From Tissierellia bacterium (GTDB taxonomy: Bacteria; Bacillota; Clostridia; Tissierellales; Peptoniphilaceae), in the NCBI GenBank assembly GCA_030538075.1, contig JAUNUQ010000011.1:1-64000 (forward strand): a DNA stretch of 64,000 nucleotides, written 5' to 3'. How positions within the stretch are numbered: the first letter of the stretch is position 1; each line of letters begins with the position of its first letter. Under the pieces are notes generated by a model that made no database searches, was not told the DNA's origin, and worked only from the letters and a program-made list of their open reading frames with translations. Positions 7,922 to 14,920 of the stretch are shown in pieces. A program made the position numbers and the translations under genes.

Positions 7922-8701
7922 TTATTTGATCGGAGTAAAGCGCAAGGAAAGGCAGGTCATGCTGCCGTCAATTTTTTTAAACTCCGAGTTATTGAGAGTA
8001 ATCACTTCATAACCCAAATCCTTCACCTTTTGGATGACCTCTGGAAAGCCCTCTGCCATCAACACAGTTCCATTAATCCAGCAACCATTTGCAGCATATC
8101 CCTCTTCCTTTGAAGCGATCACTTTATTGTATTGATCAAAGGCTGGATTGTCCACGAGCTCTCCGGTGATGAGCATATTGTTATTCATGATATAAGTCAT
8201 ATCGGAACCGAGATGCAGAGCATCATTCGGCATCGGAATTGTAGATCCAGTATATCCATATTGCTCCACAAACGAAATAAACTGTGCACGACCAGCTTCG
8301 TTGCTACGCTCCGTCTCCCCTAAAAAGAAGTGATTATCTGCTCGAATGATATCTCCACCTTCGCAGTAACCCTCTGTGACAAAATGGATCCTGTCCTCGG
8401 GATAATACTTCTTGAGCGTTTCAACGATATGTTCTTTTTCACCATTTCTCTGCTCTGTGGCAGGATTGGTGATGATGGCCATTTTCTCAGTGACAACCGC
8501 CACATCTTCTACAAAACAAGAGTCGGGATAGTCTTCCAGAGCCGGTAATACTTCCACTACCAACCCCAGAGACTCCATCGTCTCGACGTATTTTTTATGC
8601 TGCTCCAGTGCCAATTCATAATCTGGAACGCCGATATCTTCTCGGCGCAGTCCTTTGACCATACTTCTAGACGGTGTTCTAGCTATAATATGTGTATACA
8701 T
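7922..8701 (-). CDS. Dimethylargininase-like guanidino-group hydrolase (DDAH-type)
   Basis: A 259-residue single-domain member of the guanidino-modifying (GME) superfamily, close to DDAH. Seen are the CFVEDVAVV substrate-binding motif, EGGD near residue 115, a catalytic His in ALHLGSD, and the nucleophile Cys at about residue 250 in DGSMTCLSLRF. DDAHs hydrolyse methylated arginines to citrulline and a methylamine; bacterial relatives also act on arginine-like guanidines, so the substrate is open. GGGGGAGAGG precedes the ATG. It is encoded between a second GME enzyme and the AGCS symporter in one operon. Confidence 0.85.
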   Translation of the reverse strand: MYTHIIARTPSRSMVKGLRREDIGVPDYELALEQHKKYVETMESLGLVVEVLPALEDYPDSCFVEDVAVVTEKMAIITNPATEQRNGEKEHIVETLKKYYPEDRIHFVTEGYCEGGDIIRADNHFFLGETERSNEAGRAQFISFVEQYGYTGSTIPMPNDALHLGSDMTYIMNNNMLITGELVDNPAFDQYNKVIASKEEGYAANGCWINGTVLMAEGFPEVIQKVKDLGYEVITLNNSEFKKIDGSMTCLSLRFTPIK

Positions 8702-8712
8702 TTCCTCTCCCC

Positions 8713-9600
8713 CTACTTGGATTCTTCTTTTACTCTGGTCAGCGGTGCAGTAAAGCAGACGCCTCCACCTGTCTCTTTAATGGAGATCTCATCCCCAGGA
8801 TAGGTGTAGACCTTACATCCGGCATCCTCCAGCTTCTTTTGGATCTTGGGTACGCCTTCTATGACAATGACTTCTCTAGGAGCAATGGCCAATACATTAC
8901 AGCCTAAGTAATTGTATTCGTCATCATCTACTTCTAATAACTCGACTCCCTGCTCGATTAGCATCTCCCGGAAGAAAACCGGCATATATCTCGAATACAC
9001 GACGGCCAGATCCTTATCCACTGGGCTGATTACACTCATCAGATGGAGCACTTCCGTATCTCCGATTGCATGGGGCATGGGAACTGTGATCACTTCATCA
9101 ATAAAGTCCTTGGTCAGCTCCGTGAATTGACGGATCCCCTCTGCATTGGTTCGATAGCTAAGCCCGATGGCCACTCGGTTATCCTCTAACCATAGCACAT
9201 CTCCCCCCTCCATCCGGCCAGGCGCTTTAATATAGCCAAGGGTAGGAATTCCAAGGGTCTTTAAGAACGCTTCTGCAGCCTCTGCCTCGTTCTTTCTAAC
9301 ATCCTTGGTCATATTGAAATAAATTGCGCCTTTTTTCGTAATCTTTAGGGAATCATGGGCAAAAATCGAGTCCAGACTCGTGATTTCATCCTCTGGGAGA
9401 TAGTGTACATTCATATTATCCCGTAAGATCTTCTCGAATACCTCAAACTCCTCCAGACACTTTTCATAATCGGGAATACCGTAGTAAATATTCGCCTCCG
9501 AATACTTATTGAGGTGTTCTTGGTTCTTAAACGCTTCCTGTGGACGCTTAATCATCACATCTGTGATCTTGTCCACCATCGATTGACATCCGTATTTCAT
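8713..9600 (-). CDS. Arginine deiminase/amidinotransferase-like enzyme (GME superfamily)
   Basis: A 295-residue guanidino-group-modifying enzyme. Landmarks are SIFAHDSLKI, the MEGGDVL motif (Glu-Gly-Gly-Asp) near residue 155, a catalytic His in DTEVLHLMS, and the nucleophilic Cys at about 282 in ETGGGVCFTAPL. It is shorter than classical arginine deiminases (about 410 residues) and closer to stand-alone amidinohydrolases, so arginine deiminase is one option among several. No carbamoyltransferase or carbamate kinase follows, which argues against a complete classical ADI pathway here. It is the first gene of the operon, with GGAGGAAAAG before the ATG and a long leader RNA ending in a terminator upstream. 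Confidence 0.82.
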   Translation of the reverse strand: MKYGCQSMVDKITDVMIKRPQEAFKNQEHLNKYSEANIYYGIPDYEKCLEEFEVFEKILRDNMNVHYLPEDEITSLDSIFAHDSLKITKKGAIYFNMTKDVRKNEAEAAEAFLKTLGIPTLGYIKAPGRMEGGDVLWLEDNRVAIGLSYRTNAEGIRQFTELTKDFIDEVITVPMPHAIGDTEVLHLMSVISPVDKDLAVVYSRYMPVFFREMLIEQGVELLEVDDDEYNYLGCNVLAIAPREVIVIEGVPKIQKKLEDAGCKVYTYPGDEISIKETGGGVCFTAPLTRVKEESK

Positions 9601-9832
9601 CTTTTCCTCCTTATAAAAATACGTCTCTCATCCATCTCAGGACAAGAGACGTGCAAATACGCAGAACCACTCTAGTTGGAGTATACCCCTCCTCGTGATT
9701 CTAACGGGATCACCCCGAGTGGAGCACAGTTACGCTCAACACCCTTTTTGACCATCAAGAAGTACACCCACCACAAATTGCGTTGCCATCGTCTCGGGTA
9801 AACAGCTTTAAAGTCATAAATTAATACAGATT
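9601..9832 (-). promoter_or_regulatory. Structured 5' leader with transcription terminator (unassigned riboswitch or T-box-like element)
   Basis: About 230 bases separate the predicted transcription start from the first GME gene. The leader contains a possible long-range stem (ACCCGAG with CTCGGGGT, forward positions 9793-9799 and 9712-9719), a perfect five-pair hairpin at 9695-9713, and an intrinsic terminator at 9615-9652 (ACGTCTCT/AGAGACGT followed by ATTTTT) ending just before the ribosome site. Just upstream of the terminator, 9660-9669 reads UGGUUCUGCG, an 8/10 match to the T-box sequence UGGNACCGCG. A canonical T-box stem I is not evident. I do not recognise any standard riboswitch core. 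Confidence 0.6.
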
Positions 9833-9838
9833 TCTTTT

Positions 9839-9867
9839 ATTATATACAGCATAAACGCAGTTGTCAA
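9839..9867 (-). promoter_or_regulatory. Consensus sigma-A promoter of the GME/AGCS operon
   Basis: The minus strand carries TTGACA (9862-9867), a 17-base spacer and TATAAT (9839-9844), a perfect consensus promoter. Such a strong core promoter before a leader with a terminator suggests that control is exerted at the attenuation step. Confidence 0.88.
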
Positions 9868-10107
9868 ACAAAGTGTTAGAGGGGGGTAAACCTCGTAAAT
9901 ATCACCAAATTTAGATCACTTCTTCCATTTTATCCGATACTTTCGAACGAGCATACCATTACATTTATTAAATAACCGTTCTTTATTTAGAATAACCCTG
10001 AGTTCTATCTTTATATGCCTTTATAGTCCATTCAAAAGGGGAGCTGCGACTATAAACCTGTACTTTTTCCTACGCCCACCCATTAAAGGTTAGAATAATT
10101 TTGTTCG
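9868..10107. other. Intergenic stretch without recognisable gene
   Basis: AT-rich sequence between the promoter of the GME operon and the frameshifted nuclease gene. The only structure seen is a nine-base inverted repeat TTTATAGTC/GACTATAAA at 10020-10056 around a 19-base loop, without a T-run. Confidence 0.5.
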
Positions 10108-10730
10108 CTAGATTTCAATCAGGTCAGGCATTCCAATTATTAGCTCGTCACATTGATTATGAATCTCTATAGGCATTTCATAATTATATCTGCTGCATAT
10201 ATTCATTCCGCCATCAATAAAATCCGCCCACCATGCTTTAGACTGATAGAAAAACATGACTAATGACGCCTCTAGCCGTTGACGTATCCTTTGGTCTTGG
10301 GATTCTCCAAAAAAACTCGATAGGACCCCAACTCTTTCTGAGTATATTTCCAAATCTCTTCTTGATGTTTTAAAAACAAATCCCTATTCTTTTCTGCAAA
10401 GCCCCATCCATGCCATAACTCCTTTCTTAACCCTTTTGTTACGAAGTTCATATCTAAAATAGTATATTTACCTCGATTGTATTCAAGTGTGTGTTTCCTA
10501 AAACGAGTCTTGATTGAATTGGTAATTCCAATAGATCTCAATAAGAATCCGTCTTCATGTTCAAATGTAAGCAAATATACTCCTGACAGATTTGGTATCG
10601 GATCACATCTATTGATCTCCTCATAACCTGGCCAAGAGTATGGACCCTTCCATGTGATCAACTTACTACAAATTTCTGAAGCATCCCTGTTTCTACTAAA
10701 GCTCCAGAATTCGGGTAAGGATTCATTCAT
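10108..10730 (-). pseudogene. GIY-YIG-like nuclease gene, frameshifted at a T7 run
   Basis: Two overlapping reading frames together encode one protein. The first (10730 to 10272) holds a GIY-YIG-like core with SGVYLLTFEHEDGF, RSIGIT, and a following R-F-x-K-H segment; it stops soon after ELGSYRVFLENP. The second frame, open from about 10353 to 10108, continues with QRIRQRLEASLVMFFYQ and a plausible C terminus. On the coding strand a run of seven T (forward A7 at 10309-10315) lies where the frames cross. One more T would join them into a 207-residue protein reading SYRVFFGESQDQRIRQ. This may be a real inactivation, a sequencing error, or slippage or phase variation. The region is more AT-rich than its neighbours, suggesting acquisition. 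The nuclease call rests on a weak motif match. Confidence 0.65.
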
Positions 10731-10751
10731 TGACTCTTTCTCCTTTAATTC

Positions 10752-11456
10752 CTATGCTTCATGAATATCAATAATCAATGGAAGATGATCACTATGGATC
10801 AATTTTTCCTCTTCACTATCTTTCCAAGATTCTAAGTTTCCAATGGTCATGTCCAACAATCTATCAGGATTACAGTAACAATAGTCAATATGATAAGATT
10901 TTTCAAGTTTTCTATTCGTATAATATGTGCCGATTGACTCTTCGCCATATTTTTCATCTAAATGATGATGATATGCTGAGGTCAGATTTTTTTCTGAAAG
11001 CATCTTATTTAGAGTAGAGTGAGTTCGAATGCCATGCTTTTTATCCCACTTTACATTGCTATTAAAATCGCCAAGCAAGATTGTCTGACTGTTAATTTTT
11101 TGAAAATGAATGGACAGATATGGCACTATAGCCTCAATATGAGGCTTTCTAGCCCAAATAGCGATTAAGTCAAAGGTATCGTTAATTCTCAAAGGTAGAA
11201 AATCTGTCAAATAATGAGATATCCAGTCCAGTTCATTAAGCTTTATATCTTCTCCAGCAAAAACGCCTAAACCCGAATATCCTCCTTGACTAATCCAAGA
11301 ATAATTCTTTGCCCATTGATAATAAGCTGTATCTGCATGTTTCGCTGGATTTTCGCATTCTTGAATAACATAAATATCTGCATTTAACTCAGTTATGACT
11401 TTGTATTTTTCACGAAACACCTTATTGCAATTCCAACTGACTAAGCGCATTTTCAC
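10752..11456 (-). CDS. Endonuclease/exonuclease/phosphatase family protein
   Basis: A 234-residue EEP-fold phosphodiesterase. The family landmarks appear in order: an N-terminal RLVSWNCN strand with the metal-ligand Asn, IQECEN with the metal-ligand Glu near residue 35, LLGDFNSN with catalytic Asp-Asn near residue 147, and HSDHLPLIIDI with the closing Asp-His near the C terminus. These residues are those of Mg-dependent nucleases such as ExoIII and DNase I; the substrate is unknown. It lies 21 bases upstream of the frameshifted GIY-YIG-like gene on the same strand. Both genes have AT-rich codon use (AAA, ATA, TTA), unlike the flanking operons. The pair may be a small acquired nuclease module. 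Confidence 0.82.
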   Translation of the reverse strand: MKMRLVSWNCNKVFREKYKVITELNADIYVIQECENPAKHADTAYYQWAKNYSWISQGGYSGLGVFAGEDIKLNELDWISHYLTDFLPLRINDTFDLIAIWARKPHIEAIVPYLSIHFQKINSQTILLGDFNSNVKWDKKHGIRTHSTLNKMLSEKNLTSAYHHHLDEKYGEESIGTYYTNRKLEKSYHIDYCYCNPDRLLDMTIGNLESWKDSEEEKLIHSDHLPLIIDIHEA

Positions 11457-11522
11457 TCTCCTGTACTAGACTTTTTGTTTTTTAAAGACAGTATGCGATT
11501 AAGCAAATCTTCTCTTTTGTAA

Positions 11523-11571
11523 TCCAATTCCGTATAATCCGGAATCCTATTCCAGATTATACGGAATTGGA
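11523..11571. repeat. Large near-perfect palindrome (17-bp arms plus inner 5-bp stem)
   Basis: CCAATTCCGTATAATC (11524-11539) and its exact complement (11555-11570) flank GGAAT-CCT-ATTCC, which itself pairs; only one C-A mismatch interrupts the stem. No T-run follows on either strand, so it is not a normal intrinsic terminator. It lies between the Cache gene and the EEP nuclease gene, at the edge of the AT-rich nuclease pair. Confidence 0.8.
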
Positions 11572-11605
11572 AGGTCAAAATACTCCAAAACTCTTCAAAT
11601 TGACC

Positions 11606-12304
11606 TTAAAGCGGATCCTGCTCCTTGCGAAGTCTATTCTCACTAGCCGAAGAGCCAACTAGTATGATTAGAGAACCCAGTGAGATTCCACGAAAGATGA
11701 TAATCGCCGTATCGATGGCATTCATCCGATCGTCTTGTACCTCTATGAGATTGTCGAGTTCTTCCGTTGGAGTCCCTACGAAGAGCAGTCCAATCACATT
11801 ATTATTTTTATCCTTAATCGGCTGATATGCCGTATAGTAGCCTTCACCTAGTATTTCCGCTTCTCCAATATACACCTCACCCTGCATCACGGTATTGTAT
11901 GCAGCATGATCCTTTCCTAAATAGGTTCCGATCACCCTCTCGTTATTATTCGAGCGGATATTTGTCGAGATCCGGCGAAAGTCGTTGTTTTCCTTAACAA
12001 AGATCGTCGATTCGTCTCCTAAATCCTCCAGAATTGAATCCACCATACCATATCTACCTTCAATGCTCTGGCCCTCGCTATCCAAAAGGGTTCCATCTCC
12101 TTGGGTCAGATTTCCGTAAGAATTGATCAAGTATTTGATCGTCAGATTAATATTGTTCTCAATCTGTCGATATAATAATTTATTCTTGATCTCAACAATA
12201 TGTTTATTGCTATTCGAGTATCCCAATAACCCCATAATCATGCTGGCCAATAGGGCGATCATTCCAAGATAAGCCACTATCTTCGTTCTACTCAGCTTCA
12301 TCAT
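11606..12304 (-). CDS. Membrane-anchored Cache sensor protein without output domain
   Basis: A 232-residue protein built like the front half of a chemoreceptor: a transmembrane helix at about 9-28, an extracytoplasmic domain of about 170 residues, a second helix at about 200-222, then only a short basic tail RLRKEQDPL. The middle part matches the Cache_3/Cache_2 type, including RYGMVDSILEDLGDESTIFV, VIGTYLGKDHAAYNTV, GYYTAYQPIKDKNNNVIGLL and FVGTP. No HAMP, kinase, cyclase or MCP signalling domain follows. GAGGAGG lies five bases before the first ATG. It is the last gene of a four-gene operon with three small membrane proteins, so signalling may run through them. It could also be a truncated chemoreceptor. 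Confidence 0.75.
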   Translation of the reverse strand: MMKLSRTKIVAYLGMIALLASMIMGLLGYSNSNKHIVEIKNKLLYRQIENNINLTIKYLINSYGNLTQGDGTLLDSEGQSIEGRYGMVDSILEDLGDESTIFVKENNDFRRISTNIRSNNNERVIGTYLGKDHAAYNTVMQGEVYIGEAEILGEGYYTAYQPIKDKNNNVIGLLFVGTPTEELDNLIEVQDDRMNAIDTAIIIFRGISLGSLIILVGSSASENRLRKEQDPL

Positions 12305-12319
12305 CTAAACCTCCTCAAC

Positions 12320-12700
12320 CTATTCATCCATCCCCACAAAGACTTTCTTAAACCCGAGCCATGCGAAGCAGGAAATAGCAGCAATGGTCCCCAGTCTGCC
12401 TCCGATCCCCGGATAGGCGCTATTTGTAGCAATAAAGAGGATCCCCGTCATCAAAGAGATAATCGCCATCTCAAAGAGATTCAAGGCATTCTCAACTGAG
12501 ATCATCCCCGCATAGGAGGCACATGCTGCAGCTGTGGTCAAAAGGGGACCCATCGTCGGAAAGAAATAGGGTATCAGCATCCCCGAAGCAAGGGTCACCA
12601 CCGCTGAGGCGATCACGGCTCCCTTTTTCAACACAATCGATACAGTATATGTAGCTATTCCTGCGACAATCATAATCGCCAAAATAATAATATCTTCCAC
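12320..12700 (-). CDS. Unrecognised four-helix membrane protein, paralogue of the next gene
   Basis: A 126-residue hydrophobic protein with about four transmembrane helices. It starts at a GTG with TAGGAGA upstream. The sequence PGIGGRLGTIAA near residue 98 recurs as VGIGGKGGTTAA in the adjacent upstream gene, and both also share a GAV-(I/V)-A start of the second helix and an (I/L)-x-x-GI-(I/L)-F-(I/L)-A segment. The two proteins are therefore homologous and probably form a heteromeric membrane complex such as a small transporter. I do not recognise the family. It is encoded 15 bases before the Cache gene and 10 bases after its paralogue. Confidence 0.7.
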   Translation of the reverse strand: MEDIIILAIMIVAGIATYTVSIVLKKGAVIASAVVTLASGMLIPYFFPTMGPLLTTAAACASYAGMISVENALNLFEMAIISLMTGILFIATNSAYPGIGGRLGTIAAISCFAWLGFKKVFVGMDE

Positions 12701-12710
12701 GTCCCGTCTC

Positions 12711-13070
12711 CTAACTCAATATCCGAAGGATGGCCCTCGTAATGATCGTAGAGAGAGCTGCCGTCGTGCCACCTTTCCCACCAATCCCAACATAGATTTT
12801 AGCGGATGCGAGAAAGATAATCCCTACAATCAAACTACCCAGAGCAGCTGCCCAAAATGTGGGAATCACAGCCAGTGAACTCATACCGACGAAGGAAGAA
12901 GTGTAGGTCACTCCCGCTAGCTCATTCGGTAAAAAAATTGCCGCCATCACCCCGACTAGTCCATTGGCAACTACAGCACCATAGCCGATTTCATGATTGA
13001 TAAACCAAGTCGCCGTCACTCCAATAAAAGAGCAACACAATACAGACAGATGCCATTTAGTTATCTTCAT
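12711..13070 (-). CDS. Unrecognised four-helix membrane protein, paralogue of the downstream gene
   Basis: A protein of about 119 residues with four predicted transmembrane helices and the conserved C-terminal motif VGIGGKGGTTAA shared with the following gene. An in-frame GTG at 13082 is also possible; the ATG at 13070 is preferred because GAAGGTG lies eight bases upstream. The coding region overlaps the end of the preceding small gene by 14 bases, pointing to translational coupling. Small paired membrane proteins with a shared glycine-rich motif resemble two-component exporters in design, but no known exporter family is recognised. Confidence 0.68.
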   Translation of the reverse strand: MKITKWHLSVLCCSFIGVTATWFINHEIGYGAVVANGLVGVMAAIFLPNELAGVTYTSSFVGMSSLAVIPTFWAAALGSLIVGIIFLASAKIYVGIGGKGGTTAALSTIITRAILRILS

Positions 13071-13272
13071 CTCTCTTGTCACCTTCTTTTAGTTTCCGGT
13101 AATGATCCACCAAACTGATCGCAAAAAAACAGCTAAATATTACAACGATCTCCGTCCTATAATAGCTATCCGCAGTCAAGGCGGTAGAGACCAACAATCC
13201 CCCACCTGTGGCAATAAAAGCCATAAGTCCTATCATGCGCGCCATACTTCGGCTAATAATATTCTTTTTCAT
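13057..13272 (-). CDS. Small two-helix membrane protein
   Basis: A 71-residue protein with two hydrophobic helices (about 12-32 and 38-56) and a charged C-terminal tail DHYRKLKEGDKRDEDN. It is the first gene of the four-gene operon that ends with the Cache sensor, and it overlaps the next gene. GGGAGTGATACC precedes the ATG. I do not recognise the family; a structural or assembly role for the paired membrane proteins is possible. Confidence 0.65.
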   Translation of the reverse strand: MKKNIISRSMARMIGLMAFIATGGGLLVSTALTADSYYRTEIVVIFSCFFAISLVDHYRKLKEGDKRDEDN

Positions 13273-13409
13273 GGTATCACTCCCATCTTATGTATAGGCA
13301 AAGCGTTATATTGCTTTGCTATATTAAAATCGCCAATTCAATCATTTTTTCGTATTGAGTAGACCTTTCTTATTGAAACCATGTAGCAATCTTAAACTCT
13401 GATCATCTA

Positions 13410-14756
13410 TTATACTGAGATATATGCCAATGCCTCCACATGTGGCGTTCTAGTAAACTGATCAAACCATTCTAGCGCTTTGATCTCATATCCTGCTTGG
13501 AGGAAGCTGTGTAGATCTTCGGCCATGGATTTGGGATTACAGGAGACGTAGAGAAAGTTTTTGGGTTGATGGGAGATGATGCCTTCTAGGGCTTTGGGGT
13601 GTATTCCCGCTCTGGGTGGGTCTAGGACGATGAGGTCGGCGGGATCGGTGAGTTGTTCCAGTTCTTTTAGAACGTCCGCCGATCGGAACTCAACATTTTT
13701 GATGCCATTGGCGACGGCATTTTCTCTGGCTGCGAGGACGGCTTCCTCTACGATCTCCACGCCGATGACTTTATGGGCTTTTTTTGCTAGGATCATCCCG
13801 ATGGTTCCCGTTCCCGAGTACAGATCGTAGACGGTGGTTTCGGATAGATCTCCCGCTAGTTCCAACAGCCTCGAATAGAGGTTTTCGATGCCAAATACAT
13901 TGGGCTGAAAAAAGGAGAAGGGAGAGATTTTGAATTCCAATCCCAATACTCTTTCGTACAGATAGGGTCTGCCATAGAGGGTTCTCAGTTCATCTGCTTT
14001 GACAGCATCAGCAAGGTCATCGTTGATGGTATGGAGGATGCCAACGATGTTCAGCTCGAGGGGTAGATCCAGCAATATATCTATCAAGCCCTCCGTAGAT
14101 ACTTCATCCTGTGAGGTGGTGACTAGATTGATCAACAATTCTCTGGTATGAAAGCCGCATCGTATGACGAGATGACGTAGTAGACCAGTATGATGCAGTT
14201 TTCGGTAGAAGGCTTGACCGGTCTGACGAAAATAATCTTGTACTCCTTGGCGTATCACTTCGAAATCAGGATGGACGATATTGCAACCTGCCGTATCTAC
14301 CATCTCATAGAATCGTCCTGCACTGTGGAGTCCAAGCACCAAGGGACCTCCTTTATAGGCGTCTCCAAAGGTGTACTCCATCTTGTTTCGATAGCTCCTC
14401 GGCCTGGGATTTGAATGTCTTTGGATGGTTAGACCCGGTGCTGCTTCTGCAAAGAGCTCTTCCATCATCTTCTGTTTGAGAGCGTCCTCTGTAGTAAATG
14501 GCAACCGCTGATATTGACAGCCACCACAATCTCCAAAAGCAGGACAGGGATTCATCGTCTCTAAGGGAGAATGCTCTAGTATTTGAACTTTTTTGGCTTC
14601 TCGATACTCCCCTCGTTTACGGCCGAGCCTGACCTGAACCGTCTGTCCGGTGATGGTGCCCTTGCATTGGATTTTTTGATCCCCTAGGGAGCTAATACCT
14701 AAATTGGGATAGCGCATGGATTCTATTTTTATGTCATATAACTTCTTTTTTGTCAT
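13410..14756 (-). CDS. rlmD: 23S rRNA (uracil-5-)-methyltransferase, RlmD/RumA type
   Basis: SAM-dependent m5U methylation of 23S rRNA. The 448-residue protein has an N-terminal TRAM-like barrel, the four-cysteine iron-sulfur motif spread over CPAFGDCGGCQY at about 71-82, a central RNA-binding part, and the C-terminal methyltransferase domain with DLYSGTGTIGMILA. The catalytic Cys stands in FLYVSCNPKS and the proline-rich DPPRAGIHPKAL motif is intact. The family includes RlmCD-type enzymes that methylate two uridines in Gram-positives, so site specificity is uncertain. It stands alone, with a composite terminator region between it and the trk operon. Confidence 0.92.
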   Translation of the reverse strand: MTKKKLYDIKIESMRYPNLGISSLGDQKIQCKGTITGQTVQVRLGRKRGEYREAKKVQILEHSPLETMNPCPAFGDCGGCQYQRLPFTTEDALKQKMMEELFAEAAPGLTIQRHSNPRPRSYRNKMEYTFGDAYKGGPLVLGLHSAGRFYEMVDTAGCNIVHPDFEVIRQGVQDYFRQTGQAFYRKLHHTGLLRHLVIRCGFHTRELLINLVTTSQDEVSTEGLIDILLDLPLELNIVGILHTINDDLADAVKADELRTLYGRPYLYERVLGLEFKISPFSFFQPNVFGIENLYSRLLELAGDLSETTVYDLYSGTGTIGMILAKKAHKVIGVEIVEEAVLAARENAVANGIKNVEFRSADVLKELEQLTDPADLIVLDPPRAGIHPKALEGIISHQPKNFLYVSCNPKSMAEDLHSFLQAGYEIKALEWFDQFTRTPHVEALAYISV

Positions 14757-14823
14757 CGGATCTCCTCGTAGTACTTGATCGTATTATAGCATAGATCGGT
14801 AACTACCTTTCCCCATCCTGAAT

Positions 14824-14912
14824 TAAAAAAACGGCTTCTTCGTCTGTACTGCCCCTGAAAGTTGGACCCAGAAATCCAGTTTTTAGGGGACAGTACAGTC
14901 TGAGAAAACCGT
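14824..14912 (-). terminator. Terminator of the trk operon, interrupted in its loop by a mini-element
   Basis: On the minus strand ACGGTTTTCT pairs with AGAAGCCGT and is followed by seven T. The present hairpin has a 53-bp insertion plus a duplicated GTC in the loop. Without the insert it would be a compact intrinsic terminator with a loop of about seven bases. Confidence 0.75.
14845..14897. mobile_element. 53-bp IS3-family-like mini-element (two fused ends)
   Basis: The ends are TGTACTGCCCCTGAAAG on the left and, inverted on the right, TGTACTGTCCCCTAAAAAC, which resemble IS3/IS150-type terminal repeats (TG...CA, CCCC tract, AGTTGGAC inside). The flanks carry a three-base direct repeat GTC at 14842-14844 and 14898-14900, the duplication length typical of IS3 elements. 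No transposase is present. It is a deleted remnant or a minimal non-autonomous element. Confidence 0.65.
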
Positions 14913-14920
14913 TTGTACTC

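Noticed and set aside
9601..9832. Calling the leader a definite T-box
   Set aside because: Only the antiterminator bulge resembles a T-box, with two mismatches. The specifier loop, AG bulge and distal loop of stem I were not found, so it is left unassigned.
10020..10056. Inverted repeat as a terminator of the nuclease pair
   Set aside because: No T-run follows and the stem is A+T-rich; it is noted only as a repeat in the gap.
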